From NCBI RefSeq assembly GCF_045038035.1, contig NZ_CP173427.1, forward strand, positions 3,906,001-3,970,000: a stretch of 64,000 nucleotides of DNA, in the 5' to 3' direction. The notes beneath the pieces were generated by a model that did not search any database, had not been told where the DNA came from, and saw only the letters and a list, made by a program, of their open reading frames with translations. This DNA comes from Paenibacillus_F chitinolyticus_A. Lineage in GTDB: Bacteria; Bacillota; Bacilli; Paenibacillales; NBRC-103111. Of the stretch, positions 53,341 through 62,321 are shown one piece after another. The position numbers and the translations under genes were made by a program. The first letter of the stretch is position 1. Each line of letters begins with the position of its first letter.

Positions 53341-53446
53341 TCCTCCGCTTCCGTTCCGCCGGACACCCGCGCAGCCGTCTAAATCCGCCCGAATGTGCGG
53401 ATGCGGGAACGCTTGAATACCGCTAACAAAAAGGAGAGATCACCCT

Positions 53447-54754
53447 ATGACTCAAGTCTGGATCGCACTTATCGTTTTTCTGGCGACGTATGCCGTCATT
53501 ATATCGGAGAAGAAAAACCGCGCCGTCGTCGCCCTGCTCGGGGCCGCCATTATGGTCATCTTCGGTATTGTAGACGTCCACAAGGTGTACACCGAATATA
53601 TCGAATGGGGAACCATCGCTCTATTGGTGGGCATGATGATTCTTGTCGGTATCACCAACAAGACCGGCGTGTTCCAATACGTAGCCGTACGCGCGGCAAA
53701 AATGGCCAAGGGAGATCCGATGCGCATTCTCATCTTCCTCTCCCTTCTGACCGCAATCGGTTCGGCCATGCTCGATAACGTAACGACCGTGCTTCTGGTC
53801 GTCCCGGTCACCTTGTCGATCACCCGGATGCTGAACATTAACCCGGTGCCTTTTCTTATTTCGGAAATCATCGCTTCCAATATCGGAGGGACCGCTACTC
53901 TGATCGGAGATCCGCCCAATATTATGATCGGGTCGGCTAATCCCCATCTGACGTTTAACGCTTTTCTGAGCAATCTCGCGCCGGTGACCGTTATCATCCT
54001 CATCGCAACGCTGGCGATGCTGCGCGTCATCTATAGAAAGCAGCTTAAAACCAGTCCCGAGCACAAAGAAAAACTGATGCAGCTGGACGAAAAAGCCTAT
54101 ATACAAGATCCCGTCCTCATGAAAAAATCGCTGATAATTCTCGGGCTGACCATTATCGGATTCGTGCTTCATTCCGTCATTCATGTGGAAGCGGCTGTCG
54201 TAGCCATCACGGGCGCCGTGCTTTTAATGCTTTTCGGATTAAAAGAAAAAGAAGTGGAAGAGGCGTTCGATTCCGTGGAATGGGTCACCATTTTCTTCTT
54301 CGCCGGTTTGTTCACCCTGGTCGGAGCCTTGCAGGAAGTCGGCATCATTAAAAGTCTGGCTCTGCAGGTACTGAACGTTACGGGAGGAGACGTGAGGCTC
54401 GCCGCTCCGCTTATTTTATGGGGATCGGGGATAGCATCCGCCACTATCGACAACATCCCCTTCGTCGCTACCATGATCCCTCTTATTAAAGATATGGCCG
54501 TCAACATGCAGCTGCCTGCCGATTCCATGGAGATCAACACGCTCTGGTGGTCTCTGGCCCTGGGAGCATGTCTTGGAGGCAACGGGACTCTGATCGGCGC
54601 TTCCGCCAATGTTATTGTAGCGGGCATTGCCGCTAAAGAAGGCAAAGGATTCAGCTATTTGGAGTTTCTTAAAATCGGAGCTCCCATCACCTTCGTTTCG
54701 CTGCTTATTTCGCAGTTGTACCTCTATTTCCGCTACATGATTTTTCTGCCCTGA
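53447..54754 (+). CDS. NhaD/ArsB-family ion transporter
   Basis: 435 residues, about eleven spans, with the inverted-repeat signatures AMLDNVTTVLLVVPVTLSITR and GGTATLIGDPPNIMIGS in the first half and ATIDNIPFVATMIPLI and GGNGTLIGASANVIVAG in the second. Family members are Na+/H+ antiporters, arsenite pumps or carboxylate carriers; the ion cannot be told from sequence alone. ATG after AAAGGAG. Plus-strand gene inserted between otherwise syntenic blocks. Confidence 0.88.
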   Translation: MTQVWIALIVFLATYAVIISEKKNRAVVALLGAAIMVIFGIVDVHKVYTEYIEWGTIALLVGMMILVGITNKTGVFQYVAVRAAKMAKGDPMRILIFLSLLTAIGSAMLDNVTTVLLVVPVTLSITRMLNINPVPFLISEIIASNIGGTATLIGDPPNIMIGSANPHLTFNAFLSNLAPVTVIILIATLAMLRVIYRKQLKTSPEHKEKLMQLDEKAYIQDPVLMKKSLIILGLTIIGFVLHSVIHVEAAVVAITGAVLLMLFGLKEKEVEEAFDSVEWVTIFFFAGLFTLVGALQEVGIIKSLALQVLNVTGGDVRLAAPLILWGSGIASATIDNIPFVATMIPLIKDMAVNMQLPADSMEINTLWWSLALGACLGGNGTLIGASANVIVAGIAAKEGKGFSYLEFLKIGAPITFVSLLISQLYLYFRYMIFLP

Positions 54755-54784
54755 CCAATGAAATCCGTTACCCGACCAAAACGG

Positions 54785-54824
54785 CAAAAAGCCCGGAATC
54801 GGTTTTGTCCGATTCCGGGCTTTT
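54785..54824. terminator. Two-way terminator between transporter and ytfJ
   Basis: Perfect 16-bp stem AAAAGCCCGGAATCGG with its complement, 6-nt loop, T's on both sides; 31 bp from the plus gene and 20 bp from ytfJ. Confidence 0.9.
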
Positions 54825-54843
54825 CGCATGGCCGGAGAGAAAG

Positions 54844-55320
54844 TTACATTTTGATGGTGTCCGCTTCGATATTAATGTTCGAAGTACCCGCACCGCCAAG
54901 ACCCGAAGCGCTTCCGCCCTGCTTGATCATGGACTGCACACGGTCCACGATTTGCGGAGCGGAGTCGATCAGACGCTCGATCAGATGAGTTTGATTGTCG
55001 AGCGGCACAATCTTGACGCCATGCTTGCCTACGACAAGAAATGCGATCGGGGTAATGGAGACACCGCCGCCGCTTCCGCCGCCGAACGGCATTTCCACGG
55101 CCGCTTTCTCAAGCCCGCCCCGGCTCCCCACGTCCGGAAGAGTTTCCGTCGTGAACTCGCTGCCGCCTGCCGCGAAACCGAACCCGACTTTACTGATCGG
55201 CATAATGACGCTGCCGTCCGGTGTTTCTACCGGATCGCCGACAATGGTGTTCACATCCACCATTTGCTTGATGTTTTCCATGGCTGTTTTCATGAGCCCT
55301 TGAATCGGATGATCGGTCAA
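54844..55320 (-). CDS. ytfJ: GerW-family sporulation protein YtfJ
   Basis: 158-residue forespore protein; in B. subtilis it is needed for normal spore resistance and germination. N-terminal DHPIQGLMKTAMENIKQMVD, IVGDPVETPDGSVIMP, KVGFGFAAGGSEF and a Gly-rich loop FGGGSGGGVSITP. I take TTG at 55320 as start: AAAGGAGG precedes it and the product then begins like B. subtilis YtfJ. Confidence 0.92.
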   Translation of the reverse strand: MTDHPIQGLMKTAMENIKQMVDVNTIVGDPVETPDGSVIMPISKVGFGFAAGGSEFTTETLPDVGSRGGLEKAAVEMPFGGGSGGGVSITPIAFLVVGKHGVKIVPLDNQTHLIERLIDSAPQIVDRVQSMIKQGGSASGLGGAGTSNINIEADTIKM

Positions 55321-55445
55321 TGAAGTCTCCTCCTTTGGTTCCTTCAAAGCGGTAGTTCCATGCTTGAAGGAGTGTTAGGTCTGCATCCGATAGGTTGCCC
55401 CGGGAATGATCTTCGTATGTAAACCGCCCTAAGCCCGCGCCGGTT

Positions 55446-56180
55446 TTACGTCGCGGCCGGCTCCGGCCTTTTGGCGCGCGTTTCGTCTCCGGAAATGACC
55501 TGACGCAGGAGCCGGAACCAGGCGCGCAATCCTCCTGGCGTTCTGATTATCCGGTAGATCAGTCTGCATCCGGAAAGACCGATTGCCGCTGCTTTAGCCT
55601 GAATTACACATACAAACTCGATTTGAAAAGCGGTGCGGTTATACTGCGGATTTACAGCCAGTTTCGGAACGGCGGACAGCGGCACATATTTCGTCAGCAG
55701 CCCGACAACCGCCGATTTCAAAGTCCACACGGTTCCGGATAGTATAGCGGTCCGTACCGCGTCGCCTGCGCCGACTCCCGTGCTCCATTTCAGCTCTGTG
55801 CAGCGAAAGGCGCTCAGGGTCCGTTTAAACCAAGCGTTTAGCCCTTGCGTGTGCCGCAGCAGGTCTTTTCCTTCGCGGTAAAAATCCTGAATATATTCTT
55901 TATCGATTCTGCTTTTGCTTTTTTTGGTGATATCCATTTTATTCTGATCGGCTTGATTGATTTTAAACGTAAGTCCGTCAATCAGATTGTTGAACTGAAT
56001 GGCCGGCACATTAAACCGGTATTTAATCCAGCCGTACAGCGCACGGACCTGAACGTACATTTCGTCATTTTCCCCGACCCGGTTCCAGTAAAACGTAAAT
56101 TGAACGGAGCTGAGCATGGCCAAGACGGCCGCCAGGACCAAAACAAGCGCAATGGCGATTATTATTCCCCCGATTAACAC
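55446..56180 (-). CDS. DUF2953 protein (YtfI-like)
   Basis: 244 residues: an N-terminal membrane helix (GGIIIAIALVLVLAAVLAML), then a mixed domain with VQVRALYGWIKYRF and, later, ELKWSTGVGAGDAVRTAI. It precedes ytfJ as ytfI does in B. subtilis, so a spore role is plausible. GTG start at 56180 after GGGAGGAGG. Confidence 0.78.
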   Translation of the reverse strand: MLIGGIIIAIALVLVLAAVLAMLSSVQFTFYWNRVGENDEMYVQVRALYGWIKYRFNVPAIQFNNLIDGLTFKINQADQNKMDITKKSKSRIDKEYIQDFYREGKDLLRHTQGLNAWFKRTLSAFRCTELKWSTGVGAGDAVRTAILSGTVWTLKSAVVGLLTKYVPLSAVPKLAVNPQYNRTAFQIEFVCVIQAKAAAIGLSGCRLIYRIIRTPGGLRAWFRLLRQVISGDETRAKRPEPAAT

Positions 56181-56274
56181 AGGTACCCTCCTCCCGCAAA
56201 CCGACCTTCCTAGTATCACCCGCTCCATCCAGATCATTCAAACATTTTGCGAGACCCGGGCACCGGTCCCAATC

Positions 56275-56316
56275 AAAAAAGCGCCCCGCTTGCATACCGC
56301 AAGCCAAGACGCTTTT
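56275..56316 (-). terminator. Terminator of scpB
   Basis: AAAAGCG/CGCTTTT outer and GGCTTGC/GCAAGC inner stems with T6 on the minus strand. Confidence 0.8.
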
Positions 56317-56323
56317 CTTTTTG

Positions 56324-57145
56324 CTATTCTTTGTCCGGTACGTCCGGATCTTTAGCAAGCCCTGCCGGAAATTCCGGCACTTCCGAAAATTCCCAATCGC
56401 TGGGTTCCGATGACGTAAACTCGTCCCGTTCCGGAACAGAGACGGGCTTCTCACCGTCATTTTCCAAGAGCGTCAAGTGCTCCCCGCTGTCCGCGGACAA
56501 ACCGGCGTTTTTGGCATTCAGCCCGTTCAGCAGATCCCGTCCCAAATCTTCGAAAGTCAGCTGGTCGGTTTCGTCGACGTTCAATTTGTCAAAAAGAAGC
56601 TTCGTCTCTTCCTCCAGATCGAAATCACCGACAAAAGCCGGCGACTCCGGCAGATCGTCGATCGAACTCAAGCCGAAGTATTCCAGGAAAGGCTTCGACG
56701 TTCCGTATAAAATCGGCCGTCCGATCGCTTCCGCGCGCCCCGTTTCCACAATGAGCTCCTTCGCCATAAGCGTATGAAGGGCCCGTTCGGATTTGACCCC
56801 GCGGATTTCCTCGATCTCCACCCGAGTGATCGGCTGTTTGTATGCGATGATGGACAACGTTTCAAGCGCGGCCTGCGACAAAGAGGAACGGGAAGGAGAA
56901 TAGGCCAGCCGTTCGAAATAAGGCGCATGCTCCGGAACCGTCGTCATCTGATAGGCACCGGCAACTCGCGTGATCTGGATCCCCCTGCCTCCGCCGCGCA
57001 GGTCTTCCTGAAGCTCTTCGACCAGCTCGGTGACGATGTGCGCGTCAATCTCCAGAATATCGGCGAGCTGTTTCTTGTCCAGTCCCTCGTCTCCCGCCAC
57101 GAAAAGCAGCCCTTCAATAATCGATTTCATCTGTTGAAAGTCCAT
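56324..57145 (-). CDS. scpB: Segregation and condensation protein B
   Basis: Winged-helix partner of SMC-ScpA. The first ~185 residues carry the family pattern: IEGLLFVAGDEGLDKKQLADIL, LSQAALETLSIIAYKQPITRVEIEEIRGVKSERAL and the GRPILYGTSKPFLEYFGL segment. A further ~85 acidic residues follow, making 273 in total against roughly 190-200 usual. It overlaps scpA by 32 bp. Confidence 0.95.
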   Translation of the reverse strand: MDFQQMKSIIEGLLFVAGDEGLDKKQLADILEIDAHIVTELVEELQEDLRGGGRGIQITRVAGAYQMTTVPEHAPYFERLAYSPSRSSLSQAALETLSIIAYKQPITRVEIEEIRGVKSERALHTLMAKELIVETGRAEAIGRPILYGTSKPFLEYFGLSSIDDLPESPAFVGDFDLEEETKLLFDKLNVDETDQLTFEDLGRDLLNGLNAKNAGLSADSGEHLTLLENDGEKPVSVPERDEFTSSEPSDWEFSEVPEFPAGLAKDPDVPDKE

Positions 57146-57896
57146 CCGTCATCTCTCCTTCTTTGGCCTGAATGACGATGTCTTCAAACAGCCGGTGCTG
57201 AAAGCACTGAATCTTTTTCATCTTCATCAGTTCCAATACTGCCAAAAACGTGACCACGATTTCCTCGCGGCTGCATTCCTTTTCAAAAAGCTTCGAGAAC
57301 AGGAGCCGCCCGCCTTTCTTGCGCAGAAGCTCCACCAGATCCACGATCCGGTCCTTCACGGATATTTCGTCCCGCCGGATTTTGGTGACCTGATTGCGGT
57401 GCACCATCTTCCGAAGCGTCCGCTGGAAGGCCAGCATCAGGTCATTGACGTCCAGCCCTTTAACGGGATTCTCCTGCACCTGGGGGACGTAGGGCGTCAA
57501 GTCCTCGGGCTCGCGGGTAAACACAAGACTCCGCTCCACTTCCTTGTCGCGCAGCAGATCGGCAACCGCTTTGTACTTGCGGTATTCGATCAGCTTCTGC
57601 ACGAGTTCGGCCCTCGGATCGAAGTCGTCCTCTTCGTAATAATCGAAGTCCAGATCGAGTACGGGAGGTTTCGGCAGCAGCATTTTGCTCTTGATCGCCA
57701 GCAGCGTGGCGGCCATGACCAGAAATTCGCTCGTCACTTCCAGCTCCAGCTCGTGCATAGCCTGGACATATTCCATGTACTGCTCCGTTATGTCCTTGAT
57801 CGGGATATTGTAGATATCGACCTCGGACTTATCGATCAAGTGAAGCAGCAGGTCGAGCGGCCCTTCGAACGCTTCAAGTTTATACAGCATTTTCAT
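57114..57896 (-). CDS. scpA: Segregation and condensation protein A
   Basis: Kleisin that bridges SMC heads. 260 residues with YKLEAFEGPLDLLLHLIDKSEVDIYNIPI at the N-terminus and the C-terminal winged helix (FLAVLELMKMKKIQCFQ). Standard length. Confidence 0.96.
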   Translation of the reverse strand: MKMLYKLEAFEGPLDLLLHLIDKSEVDIYNIPIKDITEQYMEYVQAMHELELEVTSEFLVMAATLLAIKSKMLLPKPPVLDLDFDYYEEDDFDPRAELVQKLIEYRKYKAVADLLRDKEVERSLVFTREPEDLTPYVPQVQENPVKGLDVNDLMLAFQRTLRKMVHRNQVTKIRRDEISVKDRIVDLVELLRKKGGRLLFSKLFEKECSREEIVVTFLAVLELMKMKKIQCFQHRLFEDIVIQAKEGEMTDGLSTDEIDY

Positions 57897-57993
57897 GAAT
57901 CTGCTCTCCCAAAAAAAGATCCCCGTCCTAAGTGGCCGGGGCTCCGAATCGCTTGCTAAGCGCTGTAGGGAGGCGCGAGCTTAAAAACCGCGG

Positions 57994-58464
57994 TCAGCCC
58001 TGCAGCTGCTTCGTAAGATTAGCCATTTCTATCGCGGTAACGGCGGCATCCCAGCCTTTGTTGCCCGCTTTCGTGCCGGCCCGTTCAACCGCCTGTTCGA
58101 TGGAATCGGTCGTCAGGACTCCGAAAATAACCGGAACACCCGTTTTTAATGAAATGGCGGAAACGCCTTTGGCCACTTCGTTGCAGACATAATCAAAGTG
58201 AGGCGTGGAGCCGCGAATAACGGTACCCAGTGTAATGACGGCGTCATATTTACCGGTTTCCGCCAGTTTCTGGGCAATCAGAGGAATTTCGAATGCGCCG
58301 GGTACCCAGGCGACTTCGACTTCGGTATCTTCCACTCCGTGGCGCTTTAGCGCGTCGAGCGCTCCGCCCAGCAGCTTGGACGTAATAAATTCATTGAAAC
58401 GGCCCACAACGATGCCGTATCTCTGTCCTTGTGAAATCAGATGACCTTCATAATTTTTTACCAC
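57994..58464 (-). CDS. ribH: Lumazine synthase
   Basis: Condenses aminoribityl-uracil with dihydroxybutanone phosphate. 156 residues with GIVVGRFNEFITSKLL, WVPGAFEIPLIAQKLA, ITLGTVIRGSTPHFDYV and AGTKAGNKGWDAA. GTG start after AAGGAG. Last gene of ribD-ribE-ribBA-ribH; 97 bp separate it from scpA. Confidence 0.97.
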   Translation of the reverse strand: MVKNYEGHLISQGQRYGIVVGRFNEFITSKLLGGALDALKRHGVEDTEVEVAWVPGAFEIPLIAQKLAETGKYDAVITLGTVIRGSTPHFDYVCNEVAKGVSAISLKTGVPVIFGVLTTDSIEQAVERAGTKAGNKGWDAAVTAIEMANLTKQLQG

Positions 58465-58530
58465 AATAACCGACTCCTTCTAGTATACAAATTGATGACG
58501 CAGATAAAAAGAGATTTTTAGAAAAAAGCA

Positions 58531-59754
58531 TCAGTTTGGATCAAATTGGAGCAAATGACCGAGTTTTTCCTGCTTGGTATGCAGATATCTGGCATTATCT
58601 TCATTATGCGGCATTTGGATCGCGACTCTTTCGACGACCTCCAGTCCATAACCTTCCAAACCTTTGATCTTGCGAGGATTGTTCGTAAGCAGGCGAATCT
58701 GCCGGATTCCGAGATCTTTCAGAATCTGGGCCCCTACTCCGTAGTCGCGCAGATCGGGAGCGAATCCCAGCTTGACGTTCGCTTCGACCGTATCGAGGCC
58801 TTCTTCCTGCAGCACGTAGGCCTTAAGCTTGTTGATCAGTCCGATGCCGCGCCCTTCCTGACGCATATAGAGCAGCACGCCCGCCCCTTCATCGTTAATC
58901 TGCTGCAGAGCGGCAGCGAGCTGGGGACCGCAGTCGCAGCGGTGGGAGTGGAACACATCTCCCGTCAGACACTCGGAATGTACGCGTACCAGCGTCGGAA
59001 CCGAGCCGTCTATCTTCCCTTTGACAAGCGCGACATGCTCCTTCTGATCCAGCTGGTTTGTATACGCGATGGCCTGGAACGTGCCGAAATCCGTCGGCAG
59101 CTTCGCCTCCACTTCGCGTTTGACCAGGTTTTCCTTTTCACTCCGGTAATGGATGAGGTCTTTGATCGTAATGATCTTCAGCCCGTGAATGCGGGCAACC
59201 TCCATCAGATCGGGGACCCGGGCCATCGTTCCGTCTTCCTTGATCACCTCGCAAATAACCGCCGCGGGATACGAGCCGCTCATGCGGGCCAGGTCGACGG
59301 CCGCTTCCGTATGACCCGCGCGGCGCAGGACGCCGCCCTTTTTCGCAATCAGGGGAAATACGTGCCCCGGCCTGCGGAAATGAAGCGGCTTCGCTTCGGG
59401 ATCAATCAGGGCCCGGATCGTCCGGGAGCGCTCGTGGGCCGATATCCCCGTCGTCGTTTCCGCATGATCGACGGACACTGTAAAAGCCGTCCCGTGATAA
59501 TCCGTATTGCGGGATACCATGGGAGGCAGGTCCAGTTCCTGCGCCCGTTCTTCCGTGATCGGGGCGCAGACGAGTCCGCGGCCTTCCTTGATCATGAAAT
59601 TGATGACCTCGGGCGTCGTTTTGTCGGCCAGGGCGATGAAATCGCCTTCGTTCTCGCGGTCCTCGTCGTCCACGACGATAATGACCTTCCCTGCGGCCAG
59701 GTCGCTGACCGCTTCTTCGATCGAATGAAACGAATAGGTTTCTCTCTCTGTCAT
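58531..59754 (-). CDS. ribBA: Bifunctional DHBP synthase / GTP cyclohydrolase II
   Basis: Supplies both precursors of riboflavin. N-terminal half: DDEDRENEGDFI, GLVCAPIT, SVDHAETTTGISAHERS and GHVFPLIAKKGG. C-terminal half: VRVHSECLTGDVFHSHRCDCGPQL with zinc cysteines and RQEGRGIGL. 407 residues, both active sites complete. Confidence 0.97.
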   Translation of the reverse strand: MTERETYSFHSIEEAVSDLAAGKVIIVVDDEDRENEGDFIALADKTTPEVINFMIKEGRGLVCAPITEERAQELDLPPMVSRNTDYHGTAFTVSVDHAETTTGISAHERSRTIRALIDPEAKPLHFRRPGHVFPLIAKKGGVLRRAGHTEAAVDLARMSGSYPAAVICEVIKEDGTMARVPDLMEVARIHGLKIITIKDLIHYRSEKENLVKREVEAKLPTDFGTFQAIAYTNQLDQKEHVALVKGKIDGSVPTLVRVHSECLTGDVFHSHRCDCGPQLAAALQQINDEGAGVLLYMRQEGRGIGLINKLKAYVLQEEGLDTVEANVKLGFAPDLRDYGVGAQILKDLGIRQIRLLTNNPRKIKGLEGYGLEVVERVAIQMPHNEDNARYLHTKQEKLGHLLQFDPN

Positions 59755-59793
59755 TTTGTTCCCTCCTTCAATAAAATACGGGTCGGCTTACCG

Positions 59794-60462
59794 TCAGAAA
59801 AATCCGTTCTCCGCCAAAAACTTCTCGGTCAGCCCGCCCTGTCCGGCGCGGGAATGTGTCTTCCCCCCCGAACCCGTGCGGAGCAGTTTTTCAATATACT
59901 TCCCAAGCACGTCGCATTCGATGTTCACGCTGTCCCCCGGCTGTTTGTCCTGCAGAATCGTCTGGGCCAGGGTATGCGGAATGATCGAGACGGCGAACGT
60001 ACCGTCGGTCACATCTATAAGCGTAAGCGAGATGCCGTCGATCGTAATGGAGCCGCCCGCGATCATGTAGCGGAGGATAGCATCGTCTTCCGGCTCCAGC
60101 CGGTAGACGACCGCATTCTCCTCCGGCGTTCTCGCCCGGATCCGGGCGGTGCCGTCTACGTGGCCCTGCACGAGATGGCCGCCGAAACGGCCGTTCACCG
60201 GCATCGCCCGTTCCAGGTTGACGCGTGCTCCCGTCTGAAGCGAGGCCAGGTTCGTTTTGCGGTACGTCTCCGGCATGACATCGACGGAAAAGGTTTCCTT
60301 GTCGTAGGCGACGACGGTCAGACAGACGCCGTTGACGGCTATACTGTCGCCGAGCTTTACATCTTCCAGCACCAGGCGTGCGCCGAGGGTCAGGACCATC
60401 GCCTGGCCCTGCTTGTGTATGCGGCGCATAACGCCGATTTCTTCGATTAATCCGGTAAACAT
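59794..60462 (-). CDS. ribE: Riboflavin synthase alpha chain
   Basis: Dismutates two lumazines to riboflavin. 222 residues in two homologous barrels: MFTGLIEEIG... with VNGVCLTV in the first and GHLVQGHVDG with IDGISLTLIDV in the second. The open frame extends far upstream through ribD, but ATG 60462, after AGGAGGG, is the family start. Overlaps ribD by 16 bp. Confidence 0.96.
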   Translation of the reverse strand: MFTGLIEEIGVMRRIHKQGQAMVLTLGARLVLEDVKLGDSIAVNGVCLTVVAYDKETFSVDVMPETYRKTNLASLQTGARVNLERAMPVNGRFGGHLVQGHVDGTARIRARTPEENAVVYRLEPEDDAILRYMIAGGSITIDGISLTLIDVTDGTFAVSIIPHTLAQTILQDKQPGDSVNIECDVLGKYIEKLLRTGSGGKTHSRAGQGGLTEKFLAENGFF

Positions 60463-61586
60463 GATGAACCCTCCTTCTCGGCGTACTGCGGGTAGCCCGT
60501 GAGGCAGACGTCTTCGCCGACGGTCTCGACGGTCATCCGCGCCAGCCGGATCGCCTCGCTCATGCGGCCGAATCCGGCGAACGACGCGTTGTCCGGCGCC
60601 TCCGGTCCGCCGCCGATCCATTTCGGGGCGAAAAACAGCACCGCCTTGTCCACCAGGCGGTTCTCCAGCATCGCCCCGCTGAGCCGTCCTCCGCCTTCCA
60701 GGAGGACGGAAGGCACCTCCCGCTCGCCCAGGAGCCGCATCGCGAGCGGGAGATCGACGTGCGGGCCGCTGCCGCACGCCAGCACTTCGGCGCCAAGGGC
60801 TTCAAGCGCTTCGCGCTTGGCCGGATCGGCGCCGGCGGTGGTCAGGATGAGCGTCGGCCGCTCATCCTGCTGCCGCAGCACCCGCGCGGACAGCGGCGTC
60901 CGGAGCTGCGAATCGACGACGATTCGCAGCGGGTGGAGCGCCGGCACGGACAGCCGGGTGGTCAGCTCGGGATCATCGGCAAGCACCGTGCCGATGCCCA
61001 CCATAATCGCGGCGTGGCGGTGCCGCATCGCGTGGACGAGCTCGCGGGCGGGCGCGCCGGTGATCCACTTGCTGTCGCCGGTTTTGGCGGCGATCTTGCC
61101 GTCGAGCGTGCTCGCGGATTTCATCGTGACGAAGGGCAGGCGCGTCACGATGAATTTATTGAACGCCTCGTTCAAGGCGTTCGCTTCGTCCGCGAGCAGA
61201 CCGGCCTCCACGTCGATGCCCCGGCTCCGCAGTCTTGCGATCCCCGAACCCGCCACGAGCGGGTTGGGGTCTACGGCCGCGACGACGACCCGGCGGATGC
61301 CGCTCTCGATGAGCCCGTCGCTGCACGGCGGCGTCTTGCCGTAATGGCTGCACGGCTCCAGCGTGACGTAAGCCGTGGCGCCTTCGGCTTCGCGGCCGGC
61401 CATCTTCAGCGCGTGCACTTCCGCGTGGCCCTCTCCCCGCTTCAGATGGGCGCCCATGCCGACGATGCGGCCGTCTTTGACGACGACGCAGCCGACGACG
61501 GGGTTGATGCCCGTCTGTCCGAGCGCCGCCTGGGCCATTTGCAGCGCCAGGCGCATGTAACTTTCGTCCTGCAAAGGTTGAAGCAT
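60447..61586 (-). CDS. ribD: Riboflavin biosynthesis deaminase/reductase
   Basis: N-terminal zinc deaminase with His54-Ala-Glu56 and Cys79/Cys88 (PCSHYGKTPPCSD), then a reductase domain (MKSASTLDGKIAAKTGDSKWITG, VLLEGGGRLSGAML). 379 residues. First gene of the rib operon, behind a long leader with an FMN riboswitch. Its reductase half is more GC-rich than the genes around it. Confidence 0.96.
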   Translation of the reverse strand: MLQPLQDESYMRLALQMAQAALGQTGINPVVGCVVVKDGRIVGMGAHLKRGEGHAEVHALKMAGREAEGATAYVTLEPCSHYGKTPPCSDGLIESGIRRVVVAAVDPNPLVAGSGIARLRSRGIDVEAGLLADEANALNEAFNKFIVTRLPFVTMKSASTLDGKIAAKTGDSKWITGAPARELVHAMRHRHAAIMVGIGTVLADDPELTTRLSVPALHPLRIVVDSQLRTPLSARVLRQQDERPTLILTTAGADPAKREALEALGAEVLACGSGPHVDLPLAMRLLGEREVPSVLLEGGGRLSGAMLENRLVDKAVLFFAPKWIGGGPEAPDNASFAGFGRMSEAIRLARMTVETVGEDVCLTGYPQYAEKEGSSCLPD

Positions 61587-61703
61587 GAGCGGTCTCCTTT
61601 CCGGGAAGGGAATCGCCTCTTCCCTCTTTTCTGCCTCGGCAGCTTTCCGGCTTGGTTCGTTCTGTGTTTAGTCTCTCCCGCATCGGCCAAAATGTTGAAC
61701 CTG

Positions 61704-61733
61704 AAAAAGCCCCTGTCCGTTTCGGACAAGGGC
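61704..61733 (-). terminator. Second terminator in the ribD leader
   Basis: GCCCTTGTCCG/CGGACAGGGGC stem with a 3-4 nt loop and T5 on the minus strand, 118 bp ahead of ribD and ~285 nt beyond the riboswitch terminator. Confidence 0.85.
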
Positions 61734-61740
61734 GGTTTTA

Positions 61741-62012
61741 TGGAATAGCAAGAACGCGCGTGAAGCCAGTCTGCGGGTACGGGAAAGTACCTCCCGCCCC
61801 CTTAAATGAGGGAACGGATACGAAGTTCTCCGGCAGGTATGCCAAAGAACGTGCTGCTACCACACATTCGGATCTTGCATGCAGAAAGGACGTTATCGGA
61901 AATAACGGCACTGGAAAGATGCACGAACTAAAGCCGCGATGGCTTGCCGTCCAGTCTCGCCGCTGTGTCGAACTTCAGAGCACAAATAAGCCGGCCACCC
62001 AGGCCGCGTATG
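61741..62012. other. Unexplained structured segment in the ribD leader
   Basis: No credible ORF on either strand. Several hairpins are visible: GCGGGTAC...CCCGC (61772-61796), GGCA/TGCC closed by GTTCT/AGAAC (61825-61850), CGTTAT/ATAACG (61891-61907), AAGCC/GGCTT (61930-61944) and ACTGGA/TCCAGT (61910-61955). Several loops are purine-rich and GNRA-like when read on the plus strand. It lies between two minus-strand terminators, so it is either a second regulatory domain of the ribD leader or an antisense RNA. Confidence 0.5.
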
Positions 62013-62015
62013 TAC

Positions 62016-62053
62016 CTAAAAAAGCCCTTTCTGCGCGAATGCAGGTAAAGCTG
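62016..62053 (-). terminator. Expression-platform terminator of the FMN riboswitch
   Basis: AGC...CTGC/GCAG...GCT stem followed by T6 on the minus strand, directly downstream of the aptamer. Confidence 0.75.
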
Positions 62054-62079
62054 CGTATGCAGACTGAATCGTTTCGTTC

Positions 62080-62256
62080 TCCTTCTCCCATCCAGACTTT
62101 AACTGTCGGTCTCGGACTCTCACCAAGTCAGCCGGATTGTCCTGCGTTCGAACGCTTAAAAAAGAGACAAGCCGGGTCACGGACTGAGCTGCAGACCGGA
62201 TAACCGGTACTGCGGCAACACCGCCGGTAGGGACTTTCACCCCGCCCCGAAGGATT
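62080..62256 (-). promoter_or_regulatory. FMN riboswitch (RFN element)
   Basis: Conserved RFN blocks on the minus strand: CCTTCGGGGCGGGGTGAAAG with TCCCTACCGGCGG, then GGTGAGAGTCCGAGACCGACAG and GTCTGGATGGGAGAAGGA at the 3' side. FMN binding is expected to favour the terminator and shut the rib operon. Confidence 0.95.
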
Positions 62257-62284
62257 GATTCAATCTTATTCGATTGTTGACTGA

Positions 62285-62313
62285 ATAGTACCATTGTCAT
62301 TTCCAAATTGCAA
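62285..62313 (-). promoter_or_regulatory. rib operon promoter
   Basis: TTGCAA (62308-62313), 17-bp spacer, TACTAT (62285-62290), placing the start just ahead of the FMN aptamer. Confidence 0.6.
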
Positions 62314-62321
62314 GTGTCAAG

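Noticed and set aside
58546..60450. 634-residue plus-strand open frame opposite ribBA and ribE
   Set aside because: Antisense to two full-length riboflavin enzymes; no family resemblance.
62016..62306. 96-residue minus-strand frame starting MEMTMVLFSQQSNK
   Set aside because: It lies on the FMN riboswitch aptamer, whose RNA conservation explains the sequence.
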